Origin: Fodinisporobacter ferrooxydans
Lineage (GTDB): Bacteria; Bacillota; Bacilli; Tumebacillales; MYW30-H2
Length of the DNA: 64,000 bases
NCBI RefSeq assembly: GCF_022818495.1
Contig: NZ_CP089291.1
Coordinates: forward strand, 921,536-985,535
Direction: 5' to 3'
A model generated the notes under the pieces. The model saw only the letters and a program-made list of their open reading frames with translations. It was not told where the DNA came from and did not search any database. Made by a program: the position numbers and the translations under genes. This document shows positions 18,049-26,880 of this stretch, piece after piece (the stretch's first letter is position 1; the number at the start of each line of letters is the position of its first letter).

Positions 18049-21000
18049 TCACATCTCGATTTTTTGATCATGAAATAGAGAAGTTGATCGCATGGATTCC
18101 TTTTTCATCTTCTTCGTTTCCACCATAAAGTAAATCACCGGAATCAAAAATAATGTCAAAATCGTAGAAGCGATCGTCCCGAACATCAAGGAAATGGCCA
18201 AGCCCTGAAAAATCGGGTCGAACAAGATGACAAATGAACCTACTACAACGGCTGCTGCAGTCAGAATAATCGGTTTCGCCCGGACAATTCCCGCTTCGAT
18301 CACGGCCTCTCCGATCGAAATTCCTTCCTCTCGCCGCTGATTGGCGAATTCTACAAGCAGAATGGAATTTCGTACGATAATTCCCGCCAGTGCAATGACG
18401 CCGATCATGGATGTGGCCGTAAAGAATGCTCCAAACATCCAATGTCCCGGAATCACGCCGATTAATGTCAAAGGAATGGGCGACATGATGATCAGCGGCG
18501 TCAGGAACGATTGGAACCAGCCGACGATCAGCAAATACATGATGATCAAGGCAACCGCATACGCAATTCCCATATCGCGGAATACTTCAAATGTAATTTG
18601 CGATTCGCCGTCCCATTTGACGCTGATTCCATTTTCCAGCCAGGGCTCAGTCGTCAGGTATTGCTTGATATGTGTGCCGTCATTCGTTTGAATGGCGCCG
18701 ATTTTATTCCACATGGCAGCAATGGAATATAAAGGACTTTCCGTATATCCGGCAACGTCGCCATATACATATGTAACGCTGCGCAAGTTTTTGCGATATA
18801 AAGGCTGCTCAATCGTACCCTTTTGAATATCGGCAATCTCCCCAAGCGGCACCAATTTTCCTTGTGGCGTCGGAATTTGTATGCTCTTTAATGCTTCGAT
18901 GCTGGAACGGTCTGCTTTCGGAGGCTGCACCTTGATCACGACCGGATCTAGTTCATGGGCCGGATGCAGAAGTCCTACTTGAGCGCCTTGCAGCATCATT
19001 TGCAATGTATTGACAACTTCTTGGTCGGTAATTCCATTTAAACGCGCTTTGTCATTGATCGTAAAACGGTATTCCGGTTGTGCGGCTACCATCGATGTGT
19101 CGACATCGACAACGCCTTTTGTTTCGCGGAAGATTTTTTCTGCTTGCTTTGCGACTTGGTATTGCTCTTGTTTATCATTGCCGTAAATTTCTAATACAAT
19201 CGTATCCTGCACAGGCGGTCCCGGCGGATCTTCCACTATCTTTGCATTTGCATGAAATTTCGCCGCAATTTGTTGAATCGGTCCGCGAATTCGTTTCGCA
19301 ATATCGTGGCTTTGCTCTTGACGCAGATTTTTGTCAACCAAATTAACCTGAATATCGGCGACGTTCGGACCTTTTCGCAAATAGTAATGGCGAACCAATC
19401 CATTGAAATTAAATGGAGAGGATGTGCCTGCATACATTTCATAATCCGTAACTTCCTTGACCGTCGCCAGGTAATCGCCGATTGCTTTGGTGGCGTTCGT
19501 CGTTTCTTGCAATGTGCTGCCGGCCGGCATGTCGATCACCACTTGCAGCTCACTCTTGTTGTCAAACGGCAACATTTTTAACGGAACCGCTTTTGTGTAG
19601 AAAAGGCTTAGGGATCCGGCTAACAACACGATGATGCTCAAGAAGAATATGGTCCGTTTCCCTTTTTGATATAGAAACATTTGAATGATGTTTGCATATC
19701 GGCGCGCAAATCCCTTCAACTCATAAACAGCAGGTTGTGCCGGCTCCAACATGTGGCCGTCCGGTTTTTTCAGAAAACGATAGGCAAACCATGGCGTGAC
19801 GACAAATGCGACAAGCAAGGAAAACAGCATGGAAACAGACGCATTGATCGGAATCGGAGCCATATAGGGTCCCATCATCCCTCTGACAAAAGCCATCGGC
19901 AGCAATGTCGTAATCACGGTAATGGTAGCAAGGATCGTCGGGTTGCCGACTTCATTGACGGCAAGCACAGCAGCTTTCATGGGAGGATGCGCGCCGCGAT
20001 GAAACCAGCGGTGAATGTTTTCCACTACCACAATCGCGTCATCGACCAGGATACCGATGGCAAAGATCAAGGCAAACAAAGTCACCCGATTTAACGTATA
20101 GCCATACATTTCACTTAAAAACAGGGCCATTGCCAGCGTCACAGGTACGGCAACACCGACAACCAACGCTTCCCGCACGCCCAGGACGACTCCGATCAAC
20201 AGCACCACGGAAACGGTCGCGATCAGCAGATGCTTGATCAACTCATTGACTTTGTCCTGGGCGGTTGCCCCATAATTGCGGGTGATCGTCACATGTACAT
20301 TATCAGGAATGACTTTGCCTTTTAAGTCGTTGATTTTTTTGATCACTTTATCGGAAAGATTGACGGCATTTGTCCCCGGCTTTTTTGACACATCAATCGT
20401 AACAGCCGGATAGGTATGGCCTGGCTTTTCCGTAATTCCTTTTTCCGCAGCCTGCGGTCCGGGTGCGAAAATTACGTAATTCTGCCGTGTGCCCGGACCG
20501 TCTACGATTTTGGCTACGTCTTTTACATAGATCGGACGGTTATCGTACACGCCGATGACCAGGTTTGCGATCTCATCTTTGTTTGTCAGATACTGCCCCG
20601 TTTTTACTTGATTGTTTGTGTTGCCTTGGTCAAACGTACCGGCAGGCAAGGATTGGTTGGCTTGGTTTAACGTTTGCTGGATGGCTAACGGCGATACATG
20701 ATACGCTGCCAACTGTTTCGGATTGACTTCAATGCGCATTTCCCGCTGTTTGCCGCCGATCACAGTTGTTTTTGCGACATTTTGAATCTTATTGACTTCA
20801 TCACTCACGACTGTCGAAATTCTGCGCAACGAATAGTCATCCATTTGATTGCTCCAGAGCGTAAAGGAAACAATCGGCACATCGTCAATCGTCTTGGGTT
20901 TTACAAGGGGCTGTTGCGCACCTTGCGGCAATGCGTCTACGTTGGACATGAGCGCATTATAAAGCCGTACGAGACTCTGATCGAGGTTGCTGCCGACTTT

Positions 21001-21327
21001 GAAACGAGCCGTTATCATGGCCATGCCCGGATTCGAAGTCGAATACAGATATTCAACGCCATTGACTTTCCATAGTTTTTTTTCCATGACTTTGGTAATG
21101 CGATTTTCTACGTCATGCGCGGTCGCTCCAGGATAGGGAATATATACGTCAACCATCGGGACGGAAATTTGCGGTTCTTCTTCCCGCGGTGTCGTCATGA
21201 CGGCAAACATCCCCATCAATAACATGGCAACTACCAACAAGGGTGTCAGTTTGGAATTGATGAACATGCGGGCGATTTTGCCGGCGATTCCAACCTTATC
21301 CGATTGTGCCTGTTCTTTGTGACTCAT
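18049..21327 (-). CDS. RND-family efflux pump, second system
   Basis: This 1,092-residue pump has the twelve-TM RND layout, with TM1 at about 28-46 and the TM4 motif LIFAIGILVDDAIVVVENIHRWFH. The C-terminal GVIALAGIIVRNSILLVEFANQRR motif is also clear. The short PREEEPQISVPMVDVYIPYPGATAHDVEN start is characteristic of the AcrB-like branch common in bacteria with simple two-gene RND operons. The ATG overlaps the adaptor stop by 4 nt. It differs strongly from the pump at 11950-15078, so this is not a recent duplication. Substrate unknown. Confidence 0.95.
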   Translation of the reverse strand: MSHKEQAQSDKVGIAGKIARMFINSKLTPLLVVAMLLMGMFAVMTTPREEEPQISVPMVDVYIPYPGATAHDVENRITKVMEKKLWKVNGVEYLYSTSNPGMAMITARFKVGSNLDQSLVRLYNALMSNVDALPQGAQQPLVKPKTIDDVPIVSFTLWSNQMDDYSLRRISTVVSDEVNKIQNVAKTTVIGGKQREMRIEVNPKQLAAYHVSPLAIQQTLNQANQSLPAGTFDQGNTNNQVKTGQYLTNKDEIANLVIGVYDNRPIYVKDVAKIVDGPGTRQNYVIFAPGPQAAEKGITEKPGHTYPAVTIDVSKKPGTNAVNLSDKVIKKINDLKGKVIPDNVHVTITRNYGATAQDKVNELIKHLLIATVSVVLLIGVVLGVREALVVGVAVPVTLAMALFLSEMYGYTLNRVTLFALIFAIGILVDDAIVVVENIHRWFHRGAHPPMKAAVLAVNEVGNPTILATITVITTLLPMAFVRGMMGPYMAPIPINASVSMLFSLLVAFVVTPWFAYRFLKKPDGHMLEPAQPAVYELKGFARRYANIIQMFLYQKGKRTIFFLSIIVLLAGSLSLFYTKAVPLKMLPFDNKSELQVVIDMPAGSTLQETTNATKAIGDYLATVKEVTDYEMYAGTSSPFNFNGLVRHYYLRKGPNVADIQVNLVDKNLRQEQSHDIAKRIRGPIQQIAAKFHANAKIVEDPPGPPVQDTIVLEIYGNDKQEQYQVAKQAEKIFRETKGVVDVDTSMVAAQPEYRFTINDKARLNGITDQEVVNTLQMMLQGAQVGLLHPAHELDPVVIKVQPPKADRSSIEALKSIQIPTPQGKLVPLGEIADIQKGTIEQPLYRKNLRSVTYVYGDVAGYTESPLYSIAAMWNKIGAIQTNDGTHIKQYLTTEPWLENGISVKWDGESQITFEVFRDMGIAYAVALIIMYLLIVGWFQSFLTPLIIMSPIPLTLIGVIPGHWMFGAFFTATSMIGVIALAGIIVRNSILLVEFANQRREEGISIGEAVIEAGIVRAKPIILTAAAVVVGSFVILFDPIFQGLAISLMFGTIASTILTLFLIPVIYFMVETKKMKKESMRSTSLFHDQKIEM

Positions 21328-22622
21328 GATGCAGGCACCACCTTTTCCTGATCGGTGATTTTATCGACCGGGCTGATGACAACTTTGTCTCCGACATTGA
21401 GTCCGCTCAACACTTCCACATTGCCGTTTTGTGAGCGGCCAAGATTGACATAGCGCAAATGGGTAATGTCCTTGTCATCAACCACAAAGACACCGGTAAA
21501 TTGTGACCAGCGCACGATCGCCGATTCAGGAACGAACATTCCTTTCTCGCTTCCATCGGGAACAGCTGCTTCTCCATACATTCCACTGACGATATCTTGT
21601 GATGATGGAAGTAAAATTTTCACTTTAAATTTGCGTGTATTGGGATCTACGTGCGGAACGATTTCCGCCACGGTGCCTGTCAAAGTTTTTTTATCCGTGC
21701 CAATTGTGACAGGAATTTTATCGCCAAGATGAATATTGTTTTGTTTGCTTTCATCCAGATAAACCTCAAGATAATAGGGAGGCTTCTCCACTTTTACCAG
21801 CGGCAGGCCTGGGGAAGCCATGTCTCCTATATTAACGAGGGTATCAATAAATTTCCCGTCAAACGGTGCAAGTATCGTGGCATCGCTTTGCGAAATGGAC
21901 GCACTGGCATACGCGGCTCCTGCTTGCTGGATTTGTGCATCTGTCTCGCCAATCCTGCTTTTCGCAGCAGCAACAGACTGCAACGCCTGCTTATAAGCGG
22001 CCTCGGCAGAATCGACATTGGCCGTGGCTTTATCTACGGCAGCCTGCGCGCTTGTGTAATTGGTTTTGGCATTGTCATAGTCTTGTTGGCTGGCTGCACC
22101 CGCTGCCAAAAGACCGGATATGCGGTCGAAATTTGTCTTTGCATTGGTGAATTGGGCCTGTGCGGCTTGCAAGGCAGCATTTGCCTGTTGGATTTGTGTA
22201 TGTACCTGATCTGCAGCCGATTGGGCAACCTTAATCGATTGATCAACCGTTTGCTGGGTTGCCTGTGCAACGGCGATACCGGCTTTTGCCTGGTCTGCAG
22301 TTGCTGCAACCTGGGATGAATCCAGCAGTAGCAATGGCTCTCCCTTGTGAATGATTTGCCCCTTTTTGACCAGTATATTTTTTACAGTAGCCATGATTTT
22401 GCTGGAAATTGTCGTATTCTCCTGTGAAACCACAGTACCAGGCACACTCAAAGTCGACTGATACTGATTTCCTTGTATTTTCAGGAGTTTGACACCTTTT
22501 ACTTCTTTCATCTCAAGCTGTACATTGCCCGGACGAATTTTATGTGTGAAAAAACCGCCAAGTATAAGTATAAATGCCGAAACAGGAAGCACCAAAAAGA
22601 ATATGATTTTTTTCCACTTCAT
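21324..22622 (-). CDS. RND efflux adaptor (membrane fusion protein), second system
   Basis: The 432-residue adaptor has an N-terminal membrane anchor (IIFFLVLPVSAFILILGGFF) without a lipobox. It has the barrel-sandwich halves (ISSKIMATVKNILVKKGQIIHKGEPLLLLD and ATILAPFDGKFIDTLVNIGDMASPG), a normal-length coiled-coil hairpin (about 110-235), and C-terminal beta-barrel and membrane-proximal domains. It couples the pump to export. It is the first gene of the operon and follows a promoter with an operator-like palindrome (22721-22736). Confidence 0.93.
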   Translation of the reverse strand: MKWKKIIFFLVLPVSAFILILGGFFTHKIRPGNVQLEMKEVKGVKLLKIQGNQYQSTLSVPGTVVSQENTTISSKIMATVKNILVKKGQIIHKGEPLLLLDSSQVAATADQAKAGIAVAQATQQTVDQSIKVAQSAADQVHTQIQQANAALQAAQAQFTNAKTNFDRISGLLAAGAASQQDYDNAKTNYTSAQAAVDKATANVDSAEAAYKQALQSVAAAKSRIGETDAQIQQAGAAYASASISQSDATILAPFDGKFIDTLVNIGDMASPGLPLVKVEKPPYYLEVYLDESKQNNIHLGDKIPVTIGTDKKTLTGTVAEIVPHVDPNTRKFKVKILLPSSQDIVSGMYGEAAVPDGSEKGMFVPESAIVRWSQFTGVFVVDDKDITHLRYVNLGRSQNGNVEVLSGLNVGDKVVISPVDKITDQEKVVPAS

Positions 22623-22720
22623 TGCAACCGTCCCCCTAATTTTAACTTTTTCACAGAGAAAAGTTTTAATCGGATCTCCCTTTTAATTTGTGTGACAGAA
22701 AACAAATCCAAATCGTTTAC

Positions 22721-22763
22721 ATACCCACATAGGTATATTATATGCTGTATGTCGTTATGTAAA
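22721..22763 (-). promoter_or_regulatory. Promoter with overlapping ATACC-N6-GGTAT palindrome
   Basis: For the minus-strand RND adaptor gene, TTTACA (22763-22758) and TAATAT (22740-22735) are spaced by 17 bp. The palindrome ATACCCACATAGGTAT (22721-22736) sits across the -10 end and start site, a position suited to repression. The ATACC...GGTAT form recalls CsoR/CstR-type operators, but no such regulator is in the window, so the link is a guess. Confidence 0.45.
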
Positions 22764-22787
22764 GAATTTTTTTCAACTTCATCAAGT

Positions 22788-23165
22788 TTAAAAATGCAAA
22801 AACAAATCTGCACTAGCTGCCTCGTTTAAAATCCATTTGATCGGTTTGCTTTCGACATTCCAATCTGTGTCAACCGCATCTTGATCTACGATAATAAATC
22901 TGACTCCCATTTCGGAGGCGATGGATAAAAGTTCTTGAATGGAAGGTGCGCCAAAATCACTTAATGCATTTGCCAAATATCCTCTTCCTTTTGAAGGAAT
23001 GGGAATATAGTTGGAATTGAGAATATCTACGCCGTCTCTGGCAAAAGCCAGAACAACTGTCGCACCTGATGATACTGCGCCAACTGATATATTTAAAGGA
23101 GGATACGCCGACTCAAGATCACTGTGCAATGCCATGATAACAACCTTTTTTGTATTCAATTCCAT
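22788..23165 (-). CDS. DsrE-like protein
   Basis: This 125-residue protein resembles the DsrE/DsrF-like fold: KKVVIMALHSDLESAYPPLNISVGAVSSGATVVLAFARDGV at the start and a C-terminal LLSIASEMGVRFIIVDQDA helix-strand unit. It has no cysteine at all, so it cannot act as a persulfide carrier by itself. It lies 6 nt after a second DsrE-like gene; such proteins are often subunits of one complex. Role in sulfur metabolism is likely by family only. Confidence 0.7.
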   Translation of the reverse strand: MELNTKKVVIMALHSDLESAYPPLNISVGAVSSGATVVLAFARDGVDILNSNYIPIPSKGRGYLANALSDFGAPSIQELLSIASEMGVRFIIVDQDAVDTDWNVESKPIKWILNEAASADLFLHF

Positions 23166-23171
23166 CCCCCA

Positions 23172-23516
23172 TTAATAACTTAATACTGCATCAGCTTCAT
23201 ACGCATAATTCAAGAATGTAACAACTCCCGCAAATTCTACTCCTTCGAAACACTTTAATTTGCTTGCCAGCATCACATTCATTTGACATGCAAACATTTT
23301 TACTCCTGACAGCAAGGCGGATTTTAGAAGAAGCAGAATGTCAGTATTCATTTCTTGAGTCATTTCTCTTGCAAAATCTTCATCCAATACTCTTGCTCCA
23401 TCCAGGTCGAAAAAAATCATGATTTCCTCATTTTTCGACTTTTCTATTGCCTCGAAAAGAACTATTGGCGCATTTTCACTTTTCGTCACAAAATAGATCG
23501 TCCGTTTTTCAGCCAT
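23172..23516 (-). CDS. DsrE-like protein with cysteines
   Basis: This 114-residue DsrE-family protein keeps two cysteines, in KMFACQMNVMLASKLKCF. The first falls where the family's sulfur-accepting cysteine usually lies. It is the upstream gene of the pair and starts near GGGTGTGA. A sulfur-relay or redox role is probable from the family, and the nearby thioredoxin fits that. It could equally be one of the many DsrE-like proteins of unknown function. Confidence 0.7.
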   Translation of the reverse strand: MAEKRTIYFVTKSENAPIVLFEAIEKSKNEEIMIFFDLDGARVLDEDFAREMTQEMNTDILLLLKSALLSGVKMFACQMNVMLASKLKCFEGVEFAGVVTFLNYAYEADAVLSY

Positions 23517-23637
23517 GAATTCACACCCTGTTCTTTTTTTTCAATGAGATAACAACATATTGAAAAATTCTCTTTATAACATTTGTTTTATATTATTACT
23601 AATTATACCCTGGTATGTATATGAATACTATACAAAA

Positions 23638-23799
23638 ATGAGGATGTCCCAAAAGGGTGACTCTGAATGAGACAGTCCCAAAATATGAATAAAGAAGCCT
23701 CCAAAACCACTACAAAAGTGGAAATGGGGGCTTCTTGTATAAATTATTAGCTAAAGTGGGACGCCAAAAATCTAAAAATGGCTTTTGGAACAGCCTCAT
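23638..23799. mobile_element. 162-bp MITE-like element or insertion sequence remnant
   Basis: Imperfect terminal inverted repeats of about 18 bp (ATGAGGATGTCCCAAAAG and CTTTTGGAACAGCCTCAT, two mismatches) bound 162 bp that encode nothing. A diverged internal copy of the terminus (GAGACAGTCCCAAAA) begins near 23669. A hairpin, AAGAAGCCTCC...GGGGGCTTCTT (23691-23735), fills the middle. The ends resemble IS1182-type termini, so it is probably a non-autonomous derivative. No clear target duplication was found. It separates the thioredoxin from the DsrE pair. Confidence 0.65.
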
Positions 23800-23820
23800 C
23801 TGTATCAATTCTATGGAACT

Positions 23821-24120
23821 TTATTGAAGATAGGTACGAATATTGGACTCCGGTTGAAATCCGACCAATGGATCCTGTGGTTTGCCATTTTTGAATAAAA
23901 TCAGCGTCGGCAGCCCCATGACGTTATATCTTCCCGGCAATTCCGGATTTTGATCGGCATCGACATATGCAAAATGAATATTGCCATATTCCCCTTCCAG
24001 TTTTTCGACGACTGGCCCCAGCCGTTTGCAATACGGTCACCAGTCAGCGGAGAAAAAAGCGAGCACCGGTTTATCAGATTTTAACAATTCGTCAAATTGC
24101 ATTTCGTTTACATGTTTCAT
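23821..24120 (-). CDS. Thioredoxin-fold protein with in-frame TGA at the active site (putative selenoprotein)
   Basis: Read through one TGA, the frame encodes 99 residues of an ordinary thioredoxin-fold protein. It begins MKHVNEMQFDELL, has a beta strand VLAFFSADW, then the active site TGA-P-Y-C, then KRLGPVVEKLEGEYG, FAYVDADQNPEL, and the cis-proline motif MGLPTLILFKNG. The TGA (24039-24037, codon 28) takes the place of the nucleophilic cysteine in the W-C-x-x-C motif, giving W-U-P-Y-C if read as selenocysteine. The 71 codons after it are intact and end in TAA. AGGGAG precedes the ATG. A hairpin follows the TGA at SECIS-like distance. A nonsense mutation or sequencing error is the alternative. 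Confidence 0.7.
24008..24025 (-). promoter_or_regulatory. Candidate bacterial SECIS hairpin
   Basis: Eleven nucleotides after the TGA, ACGGCTG and CAGTCGT pair over 7 bp (one G-U pair) around a GGGC loop. The apical loop lies 19-22 nt downstream of the TGA and opens with G residues. Bacterial SECIS elements typically have a short stem whose loop sits about 16-37 nt downstream with a G early in the loop, so the geometry fits. The stem is short and chance pairing is possible. Confidence 0.45.
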
Positions 24121-24264
24121 TGCACCATTCTCCCTTACTCGAATTTATGTTTCCACCAACAGTTTATGTTTCCAGCAAGCCTGACCATTCTTCAGCTGCA
24201 ATCAAATCTCTGTATAGTTTTCCCTTCTCGATAGAAACCCATTCATACAAAACGAGACTCCTCT

Positions 24265-25698
24265 TTATTTGCTGACTTGATTCACCACTTTTTTATGACC
24301 GGGAAAGACTCTTGTCAAGGTCAACACGGTGCCTAACGCACCCAATGCCACTGCTCCCCAGAACGTGTACGCGGATGCTTTTGAGAAACCTGTTACTGTT
24401 TGCAGATTATTTCCGGAGATCTGCAGGAACAATACAGTGACGGCTACACCGGAAACCCGGCCAAAATTTCGGACTGTGGCGATTAGACTGCCTGTCAATC
24501 CCGACTTCTCTATCGGTACACTCTCAAGTACGGCAACATTATTCGGTGAAGTAAACAAACCCATGCCAAGTCCGAACACTGACATGGCAGCCACAATATC
24601 GAAATACGACGACGATGGATCCAGACGGGCCATCATCCATAAACCGACCGTGCCAACAAGCATGCCCAATGCGGTCGGCCAATTCGTGCCAAATCGATCC
24701 GCCAAATATCCCCCTAACGGCGAGAACACAATCATGCCGATCGCCTGTGGAGTCAACAACAGCCCAATATGAGCAGTTGAAATGCGCAACACATGATGCA
24801 TATATAGCGGCAATACAAAACCGGGGAACATCATCATTACATATGACAAATATCCCACAATATTTCCAATGGAAAACGTACCTGAACGAAAAAGTGAGAG
24901 CTCAATCACAGGATCGGGTGATCGCAACTCTTGCCATATGAATAGCCCAAGTGCGATGGCACTCATTGCAAATACCGACAAGCTCGTATAGCTGCCCCAT
25001 CCCCACGTCTGTCCCTCCGATAGAAATAACATGAGACTGACAATGCCGATAAAAAACAGGAATGCACCCAAAACGTCAAATTTTCGGGTTTGCCTGTCGG
25101 AACAAATATCCACAAGCACAAAAATCGATGCAATGACAGACAATAGGCCGATCGGCACATTCACCCAAAAGATGGACCGCCATCCGAATAATGCAATCAA
25201 CATCCCGCCAAGAGATGGTCCCACAATGGTTCCGGCTGCAACCACGCTGCCAACGAGCCCAAGCGGTCTGCCCCGCTGTCCGGCCGGAAAAATGTATGCA
25301 ACAATCGACATCACATTCCCCATAATGATCGCTCCGCCAATCGACTGAAGGGCGCGAAACAAAATCAACTGTCCAATACTCAAGGAAAATGCGCATAGAA
25401 CAGATCCCGCCGTAAAGATGGCAACACCACTTATGAAAATATTCTTTCTGTTCAACCTGTCTGATACGTTCCCAACAATCGGCAAAATCCCTGTTATTAC
25501 TAGCAAATATACGGAGATCACCCACTGCAGCAATTGTGGACCGACATGAAACTCTCTCTCCAGAACCGGCAAAGCCACATTCATGATGCTGCTGTCCACA
25601 TTCACCATAAATGTCCCACTTACCACCGTCGCGAAAACACTCCACCGATACCATGATTTGGCCGACTGCCGTTCCGCCCAACTAATCGGATTTCTCAT
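24265..25698 (-). CDS. DHA2-family (EmrB/QacA) 14-TM drug transporter
   Basis: The product is about 477 residues, a proton-coupled multidrug exporter of the major facilitator superfamily. Diagnostic segments are FMVNVDSSIMNVALP in TM1 (the DHA2 acidic motif), GNVSDRLNRKN (motif A), LFRALQSIGGA, and GSVVAAGTIVGPSLGGML (motif C of antiporters). I placed the start at 25698; an ATG at 25728 with a weaker ribosome binding site is possible. Either overlaps the PadR gene, so the two are co-transcribed and probably translationally coupled. A PadR-regulated transporter is a common arrangement in Bacilli. Confidence 0.92.
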   Translation of the reverse strand: MRNPISWAERQSAKSWYRWSVFATVVSGTFMVNVDSSIMNVALPVLEREFHVGPQLLQWVISVYLLVITGILPIVGNVSDRLNRKNIFISGVAIFTAGSVLCAFSLSIGQLILFRALQSIGGAIIMGNVMSIVAYIFPAGQRGRPLGLVGSVVAAGTIVGPSLGGMLIALFGWRSIFWVNVPIGLLSVIASIFVLVDICSDRQTRKFDVLGAFLFFIGIVSLMLFLSEGQTWGWGSYTSLSVFAMSAIALGLFIWQELRSPDPVIELSLFRSGTFSIGNIVGYLSYVMMMFPGFVLPLYMHHVLRISTAHIGLLLTPQAIGMIVFSPLGGYLADRFGTNWPTALGMLVGTVGLWMMARLDPSSSYFDIVAAMSVFGLGMGLFTSPNNVAVLESVPIEKSGLTGSLIATVRNFGRVSGVAVTVLFLQISGNNLQTVTGFSKASAYTFWGAVALGALGTVLTLTRVFPGHKKVVNQVSK

Positions 25699-26077
25699 AG
25701 GATATCTCGTCTCCAGTTGCACGTTCATGATTTTTCAAGCTCTCGAATTGCCGAATGAAATATTCCAGATTTCTCTTTCGGAGACATATATCCTCATACC
25801 ACAAGATTAGTTCCTGTAAGCCTTCCTCGGTGATATGGTAGATCCGTTTGGCTGGCCCTGTATCTTCTGTATTCCAGTATGAAGTTAAGGATCCCCGCTC
25901 CTCCAGATCGCGCAAAACCCGGTACACCGCCCCGCTATCGATTTCCCATTGTAAAGGCATCATATCGGAAATACGGTTCCACAATGCTCCTCCATGTGCA
26001 TCGCCTTCTGCCAGGAATAAGAGTAAAAACGCAGGCAAATGCCGATTTTGCTTTCTTGACACCCCATCTTTCGCCAT
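25682..26077 (-). CDS. PadR-family transcriptional regulator
   Basis: This 131-residue protein has a PadR winged helix: LPAFLLLFLAEGDAHGGALWNRI, then SGAVYRVLRDLEERGSLTSYW, then KRIYHITEEGLQEL as the wing. A C-terminal dimerisation helix follows. PadR proteins repress nearby efflux or phenolic-acid genes and release DNA on ligand binding. It sits between the aldolase and the DHA2 pump and probably controls the whole unit through the palindrome at 26881-26917 (inference). Confidence 0.9.
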   Translation of the reverse strand: MAKDGVSRKQNRHLPAFLLLFLAEGDAHGGALWNRISDMMPLQWEIDSGAVYRVLRDLEERGSLTSYWNTEDTGPAKRIYHITEEGLQELILWYEDICLRKRNLEYFIRQFESLKNHERATGDEISYEKSD

Positions 26078-26171
26078 ATCTTAGCTGCAGCCTCCATGAT
26101 CAATCCCGCTGTCAGGATCGACTGCGGGATCTTACAATTTCAAATCCAATTCCTAATTTCAGTCAGTCTCA

Positions 26172-26849
26172 TCACGCCATGACTTTTGATCCGAATTGCG
26201 CCATATGTTTTTTGACTTGCGCAAGTGCTTCCTCCGGCAATTCTTTTTCACCGCCCAGTACACGAGCATTCAGCACCAATTCCGCTGCTTCATCCAACGT
26301 TGCCAACAGGTGTGCCGTTTGCATCGGATTCGAGGTAAACGCAAGCACTCCATGATTTGCGAGCAACACGGCAGGAAGTCCGGGGTGCTTTTCGACAATC
26401 TGAACAATCCCTCCTACAGACGCTTCCGATCCCCTCGGTGCCCAAGGAACCACAGGAATCGGTTCGGTGATGCCAAACCGCACCAATGGTTCATACGCTA
26501 CAGGAATTGCTTGATGCGCCACTGCAAATGCGGTCGCATGCGGAGCGTGTACATGCATGATGCTTCCCACAGATTCCCTGGCACGATACACCGCTGTATG
26601 CATCTCGACAATCTCCGCCGTGACGGAATCGATCTCGCCTTCAACCGTTTCCCCCTGCAGCGTCACCGTTGCAAAATTCGATTCGCTGAGATTGGCGATA
26701 CTGCCCCCACGTGTGATAACTACAAGATCTCCTTCGATGCGCGCAGACAAATTGGCATGTTCCCCCCGAAACAAAACACCGGAAGCGGATAGACTTTTAG
26801 CCGCTTTTATTAATTCCGCTCTTGCTGAATCTGCATGTAAAAAGGTCAT
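26172..26849 (-). CDS. Class II aldolase/adducin family protein
   Basis: The 225-residue protein belongs to the zinc-dependent class II aldolase/adducin family (FucA/AraD type). Likely zinc ligands are in IMHVHAPHATAFA (about 97-109) and ANHGVLAF (about 166-173); the catalytic acid is probably Glu in EIVEMHTAVY. The ANLSARIEGDLVVITRGG segment is the phosphate-binding part. It is 94 bp upstream of padR on the same strand. Substrate is not evident; sugar-phosphate aldolases, epimerases and methylthioribulose-phosphate dehydratases all share the fold. Confidence 0.88.
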   Translation of the reverse strand: MTFLHADSARAELIKAAKSLSASGVLFRGEHANLSARIEGDLVVITRGGSIANLSESNFATVTLQGETVEGEIDSVTAEIVEMHTAVYRARESVGSIMHVHAPHATAFAVAHQAIPVAYEPLVRFGITEPIPVVPWAPRGSEASVGGIVQIVEKHPGLPAVLLANHGVLAFTSNPMQTAHLLATLDEAAELVLNARVLGGEKELPEEALAQVKKHMAQFGSKVMA

Positions 26850-26880
26850 TTGAATGCATCCCTTCTAAACTAACTTTCAT

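Noticed and set aside
23967-24275. Plus-strand frames across the thioredoxin
   Set aside because: They have no ribosome binding site or recognisable domain. The minus strand gives a complete thioredoxin fold apart from the TGA.
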